Part shown: positions 39,412 through 47,585 of the stretch, in pieces
Numbering within the stretch: the stretch's first letter is position 1
How the letters are laid out: each line of letters begins with the position of its first letter
Assembly (NCBI RefSeq): GCF_024448335.1
Contig: NZ_JAMOHM010000009.1
Coordinates: forward strand, 117,935-181,934
DNA length: 64,000 nt
Direction: 5' to 3'
DNA from: Stutzerimonas frequens
GTDB lineage: Bacteria > Pseudomonadota > Gammaproteobacteria > Pseudomonadales > Pseudomonadaceae
Translations under genes and position numbers: made by a program
Notes under the pieces: model-generated
What the model saw: the letters and a program-made list of their open reading frames with translations, nothing else
Databases searched by the model: none
What the model was told of the DNA's origin: nothing

Positions 39412-39440
39412 TTGACAGTGCCAGACCCGCCCCCTAGCAT
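39412..39440 (+). promoter_or_regulatory. Sigma-70 promoter of ispB
   Basis: TTGACA at 39412-39417, a 17-base spacer and TAGCAT at 39435-39440, 26 bases before the ispB ATG. The implied leader is short (about 20 bases) and holds GAGGAG as ribosome binding site. Confidence 0.75.
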
Positions 39441-39466
39441 GCCGCGCAATCTGCGAGGAGTCCCCG

Positions 39467-40435
39467 ATGCAACCCCAGCCTTTCTATCAAGTTGTGGCGG
39501 ACGATTTTGCCGCTGTCGACGGCATCATCCGCAAGCAGCTGACTTCGCGCGTTCCTCTGGTGGAAAAGATCGGGGATTACATCACTTCGGCCGGCGGCAA
39601 ACGCCTGCGCCCGCTGCTGGTGCTGCTGAGCGGCAGCGCGCTGGGCCATCAGGGCGAGCAATTGCGCCTGCTCGCCGCCATCATCGAATTCCTTCACACC
39701 TCCACGCTGCTGCATGACGACGTCGTCGATATGTCCGGCATGCGTCGTGGCCGCTCCACCGCCAACGCGCTATGGGGCAATGCTCCCAGCGTGCTGGTTG
39801 GCGACTTTCTATATGCACGCTCGTTCGAAATGATGGTCGAGCTGGATTCGATGCCGGTCATGCGCATCATTTCTCAGGCGACCCGAGTCATCGCCGAAGG
39901 CGAAGTGCTGCAGCTGTCGAAAGTTCGCGACGCCAGCACCACCGAAGAGATCTATATGGAAGTCATCCGCGGCAAGACCGCGATGCTCTTCGAGGCCTCG
40001 ACGCACAGCGCCGCCACGCTCGCCGCCGCCAGCGAGGAACAGCGCGAGGCGTTGCGCACCTTCGGTGACCACCTCGGCATTGCCTTCCAACTGGTCGACG
40101 ACCTGCTCGACTATCAGGGCGATACCGAAACCCTCGGCAAGAACGTCGGCGACGACCTCGCCGAAGGCAAACCCACGCTGCCGCTGATCTACACCATGCG
40201 CGAAGGCACTGCCGAACAGGCCGCCCTGGTGCGCAAGGCCATCCAGAAAGGCGGGCTGGAAGACCTGGAGAGCATCCGCGCTGCGGTCGAAGCCTCGGGA
40301 GCCCTGGACTACACCGCCAGGCTCGCCCGCGACTATGCCGAACGTGCCATCGCCTGCCTCGAAGTCGTTCCGGCCAACCAATATCGCGATGCGCTGGCCG
40401 ATCTCTGCCGTTTCGCAGTAGCCCGCACTCACTGA
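39467..40435 (+). CDS. ispB: Octaprenyl (polyprenyl) diphosphate synthase
   Basis: A 322-residue trans-prenyltransferase making the side chain of ubiquinone. First aspartate motif DDVVD (84-88), second DDLLD (211-215), and the GGKRLRPLL substrate motif (43-51). The chain length (C40 or C45) cannot be read from sequence alone; Pseudomonas uses ubiquinone-9. Divergent from rplU. Confidence 0.96.
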   Translation: MQPQPFYQVVADDFAAVDGIIRKQLTSRVPLVEKIGDYITSAGGKRLRPLLVLLSGSALGHQGEQLRLLAAIIEFLHTSTLLHDDVVDMSGMRRGRSTANALWGNAPSVLVGDFLYARSFEMMVELDSMPVMRIISQATRVIAEGEVLQLSKVRDASTTEEIYMEVIRGKTAMLFEASTHSAATLAAASEEQREALRTFGDHLGIAFQLVDDLLDYQGDTETLGKNVGDDLAEGKPTLPLIYTMREGTAEQAALVRKAIQKGGLEDLESIRAAVEASGALDYTARLARDYAERAIACLEVVPANQYRDALADLCRFAVARTH

Positions 40436-40549
40436 TCTGCTACATCGCTGCGTCGCCTGCCGGCGCAGCTGTCCACCTATAGCCGCATAACTACCTGGCT
40501 CGCCGCAACTCGATCGGTAGGTGAAAATTCGCGCTTGCATCTTTGCAAA

Positions 40550-40564
40550 TAACAATTATTCTCA
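40550..40564. promoter_or_regulatory. Fur box
   Basis: TAACAATtATTCTCA matches the 7-1-7 Fur consensus TGATAATnATTATCA at 12 of 14 positions. It lies 27 bases before the start of the next gene and overlaps a likely -10 (TATTCT, 40557-40562), so Fe-Fur binding would block transcription. Confidence 0.75.
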
Positions 40565-40590
40565 TTAAGAGATTGAATTGGAGATGCCGC

Positions 40591-40818
40591 ATGACTTATC
40601 TGATCGACGCCTGGCTGGACCGGCCGCAGCCCTACCTTCGCATACTCGACCGCAATACCGGCGCGGTGTGCGTTTCACTGGATGGAGAGGCGCTGGAGGA
40701 GCTGCGCGAGCAGGGCGATCTCGACCTGCAGGAACTCAGTACGAACGAACCTTGCGTGCTCAAGGAGCAGATCCGCAATCTGTTTCTGTTCAGCTATGCC
40801 CGGGCATTGCGCCCCTGA
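40591..40818 (+). CDS. Small iron-regulated protein of unknown function
   Basis: A 75-residue acidic protein, MTYLIDAWLDRPQPYLRIL..., with no signal peptide or membrane segment. It sits directly after ispB as the P. aeruginosa gene PA4570 does, and resembles it in size; I recall PA4570 as strongly induced by iron starvation. The Fur box upstream supports iron repression. GGAG lies nine bases before the ATG. The function is unknown. Confidence 0.8.
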   Translation: MTYLIDAWLDRPQPYLRILDRNTGAVCVSLDGEALEELREQGDLDLQELSTNEPCVLKEQIRNLFLFSYARALRP

Positions 40819-40929
40819 GCTGATCGAGACCTGAACGCGCGCACCGAGGTGGGAACACGCGCGTCCCGTGGCCAGCGCCGCCGCGCATTGCGCGCGACAG
40901 CTACCGAGAGACCGTCGATCGCAACCGCG

Positions 40930-41547
40930 TCAGAGCACGTCCAGCAGTTCGACGTCGAACACCAGCGTACTGTGGGGCGGGATGCTACCGACGCCCTGCG
41001 CACCATAGGCCAGTTCGCTCGGCACATAGAGGCGCCATTTGCTACCGGCATTCATCAGCTGCAGCGCCTCGGTCCAGCCGGCGATGACGCCTCCGACCGG
41101 GAACTCGGCCGGCTGGCCGCGCTGGTAGGAGCTGTCAAACACGCTACCGTCGATCAGGGTGCCGTGGTAGTGGGTCCGCACGCTGTCTTCGCGGGTCGGC
41201 TTGGCGCCGTCGCCTGCGGACAGCACTTCATACTGCAGGCCGGATTCCAGCACCACCACGCCGTCGCGCTTGGCGTTCTCGGCGAGGAAGGCACGGCCTT
41301 CGGCAGCGGCGGCCTCGGCCTTCTGCTGAGCTTCGACCTGCATGCGCTGGCGGATCACCGCGAAGCTGGCGTTCAGCGCCTCGGGGCTCACCTGGCTGGC
41401 AGCACCGGCGAACGCGTCGCGAATACCGGCGATCACCGCGTCGAGGCTGACACCCGGCGGCGGGTTGTCACGCAGCTGGTCACCCAGCTGACGGCCGATG
41501 CCGTAGCTGACGCGGGTTTCGTCGGTGGAGAGATTGAGTTCGGTCAT
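40930..41547 (-). CDS. fklB: FKBP-type 22 kDa peptidyl-prolyl isomerase
   Basis: A 205-residue FKBP with an N-terminal dimerisation domain of the FkpA/FklB/Mip type (about 1-85, helical) and a C-terminal catalytic FKBP domain (about 100-205: VRTHYHGTLIDGSVFDSSYQRGQ, LIFDVELLDVL-like ending). No signal peptide, so likely cytoplasmic. Same place as fklB in P. aeruginosa. Confidence 0.93.
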   Translation of the reverse strand: MTELNLSTDETRVSYGIGRQLGDQLRDNPPPGVSLDAVIAGIRDAFAGAASQVSPEALNASFAVIRQRMQVEAQQKAEAAAAEGRAFLAENAKRDGVVVLESGLQYEVLSAGDGAKPTREDSVRTHYHGTLIDGSVFDSSYQRGQPAEFPVGGVIAGWTEALQLMNAGSKWRLYVPSELAYGAQGVGSIPPHSTLVFDVELLDVL

Positions 41548-41622
41548 GCCGGGCTCCGGTCAGGTAAAAAAGGTCGGCCAGCCTAGCACAGCCGGATAGC
41601 CGGAGTCGTCGCAGCCTGGCCC

Positions 41623-41751
41623 TCACATGCGTCGGCAGCGCTGCGAGCAGTAACGCACTTCGTCCCAGCAGCGCGCCCACTTCCTGCGCCAGCTGAACGG
41701 CAGACCACAGCGGGCACAGATCTTCGATGGCAGGTCGGCCTTCCTTCTCAC
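41623..41751 (-). CDS. DUF2256 family four-cysteine mini-protein
   Basis: A 42-residue protein, [15 protein letters not shown] then [20 protein letters not shown] and SQRCRRM. It has the DUF2256 pattern CxxC, then a Trp-rich stretch, Cys and a final CSxxC, likely a zinc knuckle. The GTG start at 41751 overlaps the photolyase stop (GTGA), so it is translationally coupled to it. DUF2256 genes are often beside photolyase/cryptochrome genes; the role is unknown to me. A longer reading in another frame over this stretch is a shadow. Confidence 0.85.
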   Translation of the reverse strand: MRRKADLPSKICARCGLPFSWRRKWARCWDEVRYCSQRCRRM

Positions 41752-43331
41752 AAGGAATCCCCAGCATCCAGCCGTGCCAGCAGCGCTTCGCCACGCTGCC
41801 AGAGCGCCTGCTGCCTAGCCTCGTCCATGCGGGTCAGGTTGCGATAGACCATGGCCATTCGTGGATTGTCCTGCAGCCGCTCACGGTGGCGCATCAGGAA
41901 GTGCCAGTACAGCGCGTTGAATGGGCAGGCGTCCTTCGTCGTGCTCTCGGCCACCCTGTATGAGCAGCCCTGGCAGTAATCGGACATCCGCTTGATGTAC
42001 TGGCCGCTCGCGCAGTAGGGCTTGGACCCCAGGTAACCGCCGTCGGCGTGCAGCACCATGCCAAGCACGTTTGGCAGCTCCACCCACTCGAAGGCATCCA
42101 TGTACACGGCCAGGTACCAGTCGCACAGCGCAGGCGGTGCGATACCCGCGAGCAGGGCGAAGTTGCCCGTCACCATCAGCCGCTGGATATGATGCGCGTA
42201 GGCCAGTTCGAGCGTCTGGCCGATCACCTGGCGCATGCAGTTCATCCGCGTCCGACCGGTCCAGTAGAACTCCGGCAGTGGTCGGTCGTTGCCGAATGCA
42301 TTGCGCCGCGCATAGTCGGGCATCTGCAGCCAGTAGATACCGCGCACATACTCGCGCCAGCCGATCAGCTGGCGAATGAGACCCTCGGCCGCGTTCAACG
42401 CAACGCGCCCTTCACGGTACGCCGCCTCGACATCGAGGCACAGTCGGCGTACATCGAGCAGACCCACATTGAGCGCAGCGCCGATGCGCGCATGAAACAG
42501 GAAGGGTTCGCCGCTGGCCATGGCGTCCTGGTAATCACCGAACGCCGCCAGGCCGAAATCCAGAAAGTGCTTCCAGAGCCGCTCGGCCTCGGCGTGGGTC
42601 ACTGGATAATCGAAGCTGTCGAGGCGCCCGTAGTGATGCGCGAAACGCGCTTCGACCAGCACCAGCACCTCGCGGGTGATGCCATCGCAGGCAAAACGCG
42701 ACCTGAGAAAGCCACGCGTGCCACGCGGCAACGGCTTACGGTTGTCAGAGTCGAGATTCCAGACACCGCCCTCCGGCGAGCCATCCGGATTCAGCAGCAA
42801 CCCGGTTCGACGCCGCATATCCCGGTAGAAGAACTCCATGCGCAACTGCTGCTTGCCCCGCGCCCAGCGTGCGAACTCGCTGCGCGAGCAGAGAAAGCGC
42901 CGATCTTCATGCCAGTTGATTGGCAACCCCGTGCCCTTCAGCGACTGCTCGACGCGCCAGTCGCCGGTTTCGGTGATGTGTATTGTTTCGGGCCGGTGCA
43001 ATGCGGCAAAGCGGGCCAGCTCACCCGCCAGAGAGCCGCTGTTGGCCGGATCATCGAGCCGCACGTAATCCACTGCCACGCCACGTTCGCGAAGCGCTTC
43101 GGCGAAATGGCGCATGGCACTGAACAGAAAGACGATCTTCTGTGGGTGGTGCGGGACATGACCAGCCTCCTCAGCTACCTCGGCCAACAACACCCGATCA
43201 CGCGATGGGTCCAGGCCGCTCAGCGCGGACAGCTCGAAGCTCAACTGATCGCCAAGCACCAGCCGCAACGCGGCGACACTCTGGCTGCCGGATGCTGCGC
43301 CCCTCCGGCGCGGTGACAATGCTCGGCTCAC
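41748..43331 (-). CDS. FeS-cluster photolyase/cryptochrome (PhrB/CryB type)
   Basis: A protein of about 527 residues of the bacterial iron-sulfur photolyase/cryptochrome group. The N-terminal antenna domain starts at [10 protein letters not shown]; the C-terminal FAD domain has [10 protein letters not shown] and [11 protein letters not shown]. The four cluster cysteines (NCMRQ, YCQGC, DACPFN) are spaced 88, 3 and 13, identical to PhrB of Agrobacterium (350, 438, 441, 454). Members repair (6-4) photoproducts. The start is uncertain: GTG at 43331 overlaps the upstream stop (GTGA), while a TTG nearer LRLVLGDQ is possible. Operon with the DUF6482-like and DUF2256 genes. Confidence 0.9.
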   Translation of the reverse strand: MSRALSPRRRGAASGSQSVAALRLVLGDQLSFELSALSGLDPSRDRVLLAEVAEEAGHVPHHPQKIVFLFSAMRHFAEALRERGVAVDYVRLDDPANSGSLAGELARFAALHRPETIHITETGDWRVEQSLKGTGLPINWHEDRRFLCSRSEFARWARGKQQLRMEFFYRDMRRRTGLLLNPDGSPEGGVWNLDSDNRKPLPRGTRGFLRSRFACDGITREVLVLVEARFAHHYGRLDSFDYPVTHAEAERLWKHFLDFGLAAFGDYQDAMASGEPFLFHARIGAALNVGLLDVRRLCLDVEAAYREGRVALNAAEGLIRQLIGWREYVRGIYWLQMPDYARRNAFGNDRPLPEFYWTGRTRMNCMRQVIGQTLELAYAHHIQRLMVTGNFALLAGIAPPALCDWYLAVYMDAFEWVELPNVLGMVLHADGGYLGSKPYCASGQYIKRMSDYCQGCSYRVAESTTKDACPFNALYWHFLMRHRERLQDNPRMAMVYRNLTRMDEARQQALWQRGEALLARLDAGDSL

Positions 43332-43633
43332 CACTGCGAGCGCATACCGATAGGTACGCGCAAAGGCTCGCGCAGCCCCTCGGACAGGCCGCACATCTCA
43401 TCGTAGGGCGACTGTTGCACCAGATGGAAAGGCAGCTCGGGCAGTTCCCGCAGCAGATCACGGGCATGCTCGACCGAACGCAGATGCCAGACGCGACCGA
43501 GCTCATCGACCAGGCTGTGACGCTGGCCTTGCAGATAGATATCGAGGATGTAGATGCCGCCCTCGAGGGAGATCAGCTCGAGGGCGTCGATGTGACCGGC
43601 ATCGGCGTGCCGGACAAGGTCTTGGAGGTTCAT
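43328..43633 (-). CDS. Unknown protein, probably DUF6482-like
   Basis: A 101-residue cytoplasmic protein, MNLQDLVRHADAGHIDALELISLEGGIYILDIYLQG..., resembling a small Pseudomonas family (I think DUF6482). No motif suggests an activity. AGG-type ribosome binding (CCGGGGAG) precedes the ATG. The stop overlaps the photolyase start, so it is the first gene of the photolyase operon, with an unusual A/T-rich promoter region in front. Confidence 0.75.
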   Translation of the reverse strand: MNLQDLVRHADAGHIDALELISLEGGIYILDIYLQGQRHSLVDELGRVWHLRSVEHARDLLRELPELPFHLVQQSPYDEMCGLSEGLREPLRVPIGMRSQW

Positions 43634-43654
43634 GGCGGGCTCCCCGGAAAATCC

Positions 43655-43690
43655 GATACAGAATATTTAACAAAAAAAAATTTCTGTACA
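43655..43690 (-). promoter_or_regulatory. TGTACA repeat region, possible LitR/PplR-type operator
   Basis: In the 84-base gap before the photolyase operon, the minus strand reads TGTACA, 12 bases, TGTTAA, 6 bases, TGTATC. As I recall, the light-responsive MerR regulator PplR1 of P. putida binds T(G/A)TACA-N12-TGTA(C/T)A; the first two units match at 10 of 12 positions and at the right spacing. The stretch is very A/T-rich (nine T in a row). Proposal only; no regulator gene is in the window. Confidence 0.45.
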
Positions 43691-43717
43691 GCTTTTCCGT
43701 TCAGCCCTGCGACACAC

Positions 43718-44206
43718 TCAGTGCTTGGTGAGCTTGTCGAGGTAGCCCATGGCGAACGCCGAGACCACGAACGTCAGATGGATGATCACGTACCACATCA
43801 GCTTTTCGCTCTCCAGCTGCTGCGCATCCATGAACATACGCAGCAGGTGGATTGAGGAGATGGCGACGATGGAGGCCGCGACCTTCATTTTCAGCGAGCC
43901 GGAATCCATCTTGCCGAGCCAGTCGAGCTTTTCCTTGCCCTCTTCGATGTCGAGCTGCGAAACGAAATTCTCGTAGCCGGAGATCATCACCATCACCAGC
44001 AGACCACCGACTAACGCCATGTCGATCAGCGACAGGAGCTTGAGGATGAGCTCGGCCTCGCCGAGCGAGAGAATCGCCGGGAGGATATGAAATATTTCCT
44101 GGAAGAACTTGATCGCCAGCGCCAGCAGAGCGAACGCCAGGCCGAAATAGATGGGAGCCAGCAGCCAGCGAGCGGCATACATGGCATTTTCGAGAATACG
44201 CTCCAT
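43718..44206 (-). CDS. yqhA: UPF0114 (YqhA) family membrane protein
   Basis: A 162-residue inner-membrane protein with about four helices and the TIGR00645/UPF0114 signatures ([30 protein letters not shown], then [11 protein letters not shown] and [28 protein letters not shown]). Function unknown; the family has been likened to channel-like proteins. The photolyase operon follows on the same strand after an 84-base gap. Confidence 0.92.
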   Translation of the reverse strand: MERILENAMYAARWLLAPIYFGLAFALLALAIKFFQEIFHILPAILSLGEAELILKLLSLIDMALVGGLLVMVMISGYENFVSQLDIEEGKEKLDWLGKMDSGSLKMKVAASIVAISSIHLLRMFMDAQQLESEKLMWYVIIHLTFVVSAFAMGYLDKLTKH

Positions 44207-44370
44207 GAGGTCTCACACGGGAAATGACGAAGGACGCGAGTATACGCAGCAGGGACGAGTGCACCAAGGCAGTCAGGGAGCGCTATCCGGCATGTGGATA
44301 AGCACAAGGGCATCACGCGGCCAATTCGCCTGGAACGATTGGCCGCGACGTGCTCGGCCGTCGAGCGCAA

Positions 44371-44697
44371 CTATTCCCAACCGCTCAGAAAGCGCCCTTG
44401 GTTGGCGTTGACGCGGCGCAGCTCGGCTTGCATGTGCAGCTGCCAGATGGATGGATCGGTCGACTCGGCGTAACCCTGCCCCATCAGGTTGTCGGCGATC
44501 GCAGCGAGCACCGACTCGGCCTTGGCAGGCCCGTGGAACGGGCCCTGCACCTTGATGGCGGTGGGCTGACCATCGGCCAGTCCGGCGGCGCAGAGCAACG
44601 TCCACAAACCGTTACCGCCGGCAAGCGGGCGTATAGCGCATTCGATTCGGGTAACCAGGCCCAGGCACTGGCGGTTCAGACACAAGTTGTGCGGCAT
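44371..44697 (-). CDS. Conserved protein of unknown function
   Basis: A 108-residue protein beginning MPHNLCLNRQCLGLVTRIECAIRPLAGGNGLWTLLCAAGLADG. It resembles P. aeruginosa PA4575 by position (beside the Lon-like protease gene) and size. No signal peptide, no known motif; four or five cysteines cluster in the first 40 residues. The start at 44697 drops 19 upstream residues that lack support. Confidence 0.65.
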   Translation of the reverse strand: MPHNLCLNRQCLGLVTRIECAIRPLAGGNGLWTLLCAAGLADGQPTAIKVQGPFHGPAKAESVLAAIADNLMGQGYAESTDPSIWQLHMQAELRRVNANQGRFLSGWE

Positions 44698-44793
44698 GGT
44701 GGCGGTCCTCGCATCGGCCGACGCGGGAGACACCCTGTCCGGGTGGGCGCGCAAGCCTGTTTATCCCCTGAAGCTGTGGATAACCATGTGGAT

Positions 44794-44811
44794 GGAGGGT
44801 GGATGCCCTCC
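44794..44811 (-). terminator. Possible terminator after the Lon-like gene
   Basis: A 6-base-pair stem GGAGGG / CCCTCC with a 6-base loop, 60 bases past the stop of the Lon-like gene. No T-run follows on the minus strand, so support is weak. Confidence 0.3.
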
Positions 44812-44870
44812 TCCATTGCAGACCCGCCGCTGGCGCTATCGTTCCGTTCAAAAACCGCACAATGGCGCAG

Positions 44871-47309
44871 TCAATCTCCACCCTCAGGCGTGGACGGTGC
44901 CTGATCGGCGGTCGCCGACTCGCTCTTGCCTTCGTCTTCCATTTCGATCTCGGCAATATCACGCAGACGCTCGACCACCCTGGCGTTGACGCTGCCCTTG
45001 GGGAAGTGCCCCTGTTCGTTGGCGGCACCGACGTCTTCGCCGACCAGAAGCGATAAAGCCTCATCCACCTGTCTTACAGCATAGACGTGGAATCGCTGCT
45101 GGCGTACCGCTTCGAGCACACGCTCATCGAGCATCAGTGTGGTGACGTTGGCAAAGGGGATGATCACCCCCTGCTCGCCGGTCAGCCCACGTGCTTCGCA
45201 AAGGCGGAAAAAGCCCTCGATCTTCTCGTTGACCCCGCCGACCGCCTGCACTTCGCCGAACTGGTTGATCGAGCCGGTAATGGCGAAACACTGCTTGAGC
45301 GGTGTACGCGACAGCGCCGAGATCAGCGCACAGCATTCGCCCAGCGAGGCACTGTCACCGTCGACGTAGCCGTAGGACTGCTCGAGCGCGATGCTTGCCG
45401 AGATTTCCAGCGGAAACTCCTGGGCATAGCGGCTGCCGAGGTAGCCAGTGAGAATCATCACCCCTTTGGAGTGGATCGGCTGGCCGAGATTGACCTCGCG
45501 CTCGATGTCGACGATCCCCGAACCGCCCGGGTAGACGGTGGCGGAGATGCGCGCCGGCATGCCAAAGGCCGAATCGCCGACTTCCAGCACAGTCAGCCCG
45601 TTGCACTTGCCGATCGCTGCGCCTTCGCTGTCGATCAGGATCACCCCGGCAAGGATATCCTCGAGTATCCGCGCCGAAACCCGACCGGTGCGCGTGGCCT
45701 TGGCCTTCAGCGCACGCTCGATGTGACCGACATCGGTGACCTCGTCCTTGGCCAGCTGGCGAATGAAATCGGCCTCGCTGACCAGCTGGAACAGGTCGCC
45801 GATACGTGCCGACAAGCGCCCCTGATGTTCGGCCAGGCGTGCGCTGTAGGTAGCCAGACGCGCGACGGCCGCGGCGGTTAGCGGCGCCATGCCCTCTTCC
45901 GAAGTGCGGGTCTTCATCAGCTGCGCAAACTGCTCGAGGCTGTCCTCCGCCAGCGGAATGTCCTCGTCGAAGTCCACCAGCACGCGGAACATCTCCTGGA
46001 AGTCCGGATCCAGGTCCTGCAGCGTGTAATAGAGCTGGCGCGAGCCGATGATGATCACCTTGACGTTCAGCGGGATCACCTGCGGCGTCAGCGTCACGGT
46101 GGCCAGGCGGCCCAGCTCGGCGAGCGGCGACTCCATCTTCAGTTTGCGTGACTGCAGGGCCCGCTTGAGCGCTTCCCATACAAAGGGCTCGCTGAGCAGT
46201 TTCTCGGCCTCGAGCATCAGAAAACCGCCATTGGCGCGGTGCAGGGCGCCCGGGCGCAGCTGGCGGTAGCTGGTGTAGAGCGCGCCCTGATCGGTGTTGT
46301 ACTCGATTCGACCGAACAGATTGTCGTAGGTCGGGTGCGGCTCGAATACCACCGGTGCGCCACCATCGACCGGATGGCCGACCACCAGGCTCGGGCTGTA
46401 CTGCTCTTCCAGCAGCACCCGGTTCTGCGCTTCCGGACGGTTCTCGTCGACCAGTTGCTCGACCACCGTCTTCAACAGGTTGACCTGCACCGCCTGCAGG
46501 TACGCTTCGATACCTGCGTTCTCCGCATATTTCTCGGACAGCGGCGCGAGCAGCGGCTGCAGCGCCTGGCTGATGGTTTCATCGTTGAGCTGGCGCAGCT
46601 GGTTGGTCGACTCGCGCTTCCACTGCGGCAGGCTCGCCAGCTCTTCGTTCAGCCGCACTTCCAGCGCGGAGATGTCCTCGTGATAACGCTCGCGCTCGCT
46701 CTCCGGCAGCTGCGCGAACTCTGTTTCGTCCAGCGCCTTGCCTTCCTTCATGGGTGTGAAGGCGATGTTGGTGCTGTCGCGATAGAGAGCGATCTCCTTT
46801 TCCAGGGCGAGCTTCTCGATCACATCCAAGGCCTTGTCGTAGCGCTGATTGAAGCCGCGGTCGATGGCGCTCTTCTTCTGCTGGAAACTCGGATGCTCGA
46901 ATACCGCCGGAAAGGTCGCCAGCAGGTTGTCGATCAACTGATTGATATCGGCGATGAACGCAGCGGCACCGCCATGTGGCAGCTCGAGCACGCGCGGCTC
47001 GCGAGGCTCGTCGAAGTTGTTCACATAGACCCAATCCGACGGCGTCTCCAGTCGTTTCCCTTCGGCCTTCAAATACCGTCGCACGAAGGAAAAACGCCCG
47101 GTGCCGGGCTCGCCCATGACATAGACGTTATAGCCCGGGCGCGGCATCGCCACGCCAAACTGCAGCGCCTCGACCGCGCGCTCCTGGCCGAGTACGCCGA
47201 GAAAGGGCTCAAGCTCGGCGGTGGTCTTGAAGTTGAATTGGCTGGGCTCGAAGGGACGGGTCAGCGCATCGGGTGCCAGGCGCAGGCCGGCAGCGACAGT
47301 TTCAGGCAT
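44871..47309 (-). CDS. Lon-like ATP-dependent protease (LonB-type)
   Basis: An 812-residue protein. The N-terminal part has a Walker A-like GEPGTGR (about 65-71), a coiled-coil-rich middle region, an AAA lid domain, and a C-terminal Lon protease domain with the catalytic serine in GDSASLGECCALIS and lysine in NEKIEGFFRL. The acidic tail ends in STPEGGD. It belongs to the AAA_32/LonB-like family found in Pseudomonas near the cytochrome c peroxidase gene, as in P. aeruginosa. Cytoplasmic, as no membrane segment is seen. Start at 47309 (MPETVAAGLRLAPDAL). Confidence 0.9.
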   Translation of the reverse strand: MPETVAAGLRLAPDALTRPFEPSQFNFKTTAELEPFLGVLGQERAVEALQFGVAMPRPGYNVYVMGEPGTGRFSFVRRYLKAEGKRLETPSDWVYVNNFDEPREPRVLELPHGGAAAFIADINQLIDNLLATFPAVFEHPSFQQKKSAIDRGFNQRYDKALDVIEKLALEKEIALYRDSTNIAFTPMKEGKALDETEFAQLPESERERYHEDISALEVRLNEELASLPQWKRESTNQLRQLNDETISQALQPLLAPLSEKYAENAGIEAYLQAVQVNLLKTVVEQLVDENRPEAQNRVLLEEQYSPSLVVGHPVDGGAPVVFEPHPTYDNLFGRIEYNTDQGALYTSYRQLRPGALHRANGGFLMLEAEKLLSEPFVWEALKRALQSRKLKMESPLAELGRLATVTLTPQVIPLNVKVIIIGSRQLYYTLQDLDPDFQEMFRVLVDFDEDIPLAEDSLEQFAQLMKTRTSEEGMAPLTAAAVARLATYSARLAEHQGRLSARIGDLFQLVSEADFIRQLAKDEVTDVGHIERALKAKATRTGRVSARILEDILAGVILIDSEGAAIGKCNGLTVLEVGDSAFGMPARISATVYPGGSGIVDIEREVNLGQPIHSKGVMILTGYLGSRYAQEFPLEISASIALEQSYGYVDGDSASLGECCALISALSRTPLKQCFAITGSINQFGEVQAVGGVNEKIEGFFRLCEARGLTGEQGVIIPFANVTTLMLDERVLEAVRQQRFHVYAVRQVDEALSLLVGEDVGAANEQGHFPKGSVNARVVERLRDIAEIEMEDEGKSESATADQAPSTPEGGD

Positions 47310-47585
47310 CGGGAATCCTTGACGGGGTGGCGCGCAGCCACGATTGATGCGCGTCATTCTCGCGCCGAGCCAGCCGCGCCGCAAGGTTGAAGCCGGTGTC
47401 TCCTGGCCGGCGACCGCCGGATGTGGCTGACCGGGGTTCGCTGCTCTTTCGTTGGCCGACGCATGCCGACATATGTAGAAACAATCGATGGTGTCCGATC
47501 TGTTCGCAGATCTTGATGTGGGTCAACCGGCCACTTGACGAAAAGGCGCCTCCTAGAGCCAGCCAACACAAAAGGAGCTTCCGTG
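47310..47585. other. Divergent gap between Lon-like gene and ccpR
   Basis: A 276-base gap between divergently transcribed genes. It holds the ANR-type site at 47513-47526 and otherwise no gene that I can support; an upstream reading frame into the ccpR region begins at 47535 but the signal peptide start at 47586 is better. Confidence 0.55.
47513..47526. promoter_or_regulatory. ANR/FNR-type box
   Basis: TTGATGTGGGTCAA matches TTGAT-N4-ATCAA at 9 of 10 specified positions (G for A at the start of the second half). It lies 59 bases before the ccpR ATG, a fitting place for activation under low oxygen, and P. aeruginosa ccpR is ANR-dependent. Confidence 0.8.

Noticed and set aside
41480..41794. 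A 104-residue minus-strand frame over the DUF2256 region
   Set aside because: The other frame encodes the DUF2256 pattern of paired cysteines and is coupled to the photolyase stop; this one has no family features.
42048..43316. A 422-codon plus-strand frame opposite the photolyase
   Set aside because: Antisense shadow of a protein with exact FeS-cysteine spacing.
43634..43717. LexA (SOS) box before the photolyase operon
   Set aside because: CTGTACAG is present but the second CAG is not at the CTG-N10-CAG spacing, so it is not an SOS box.
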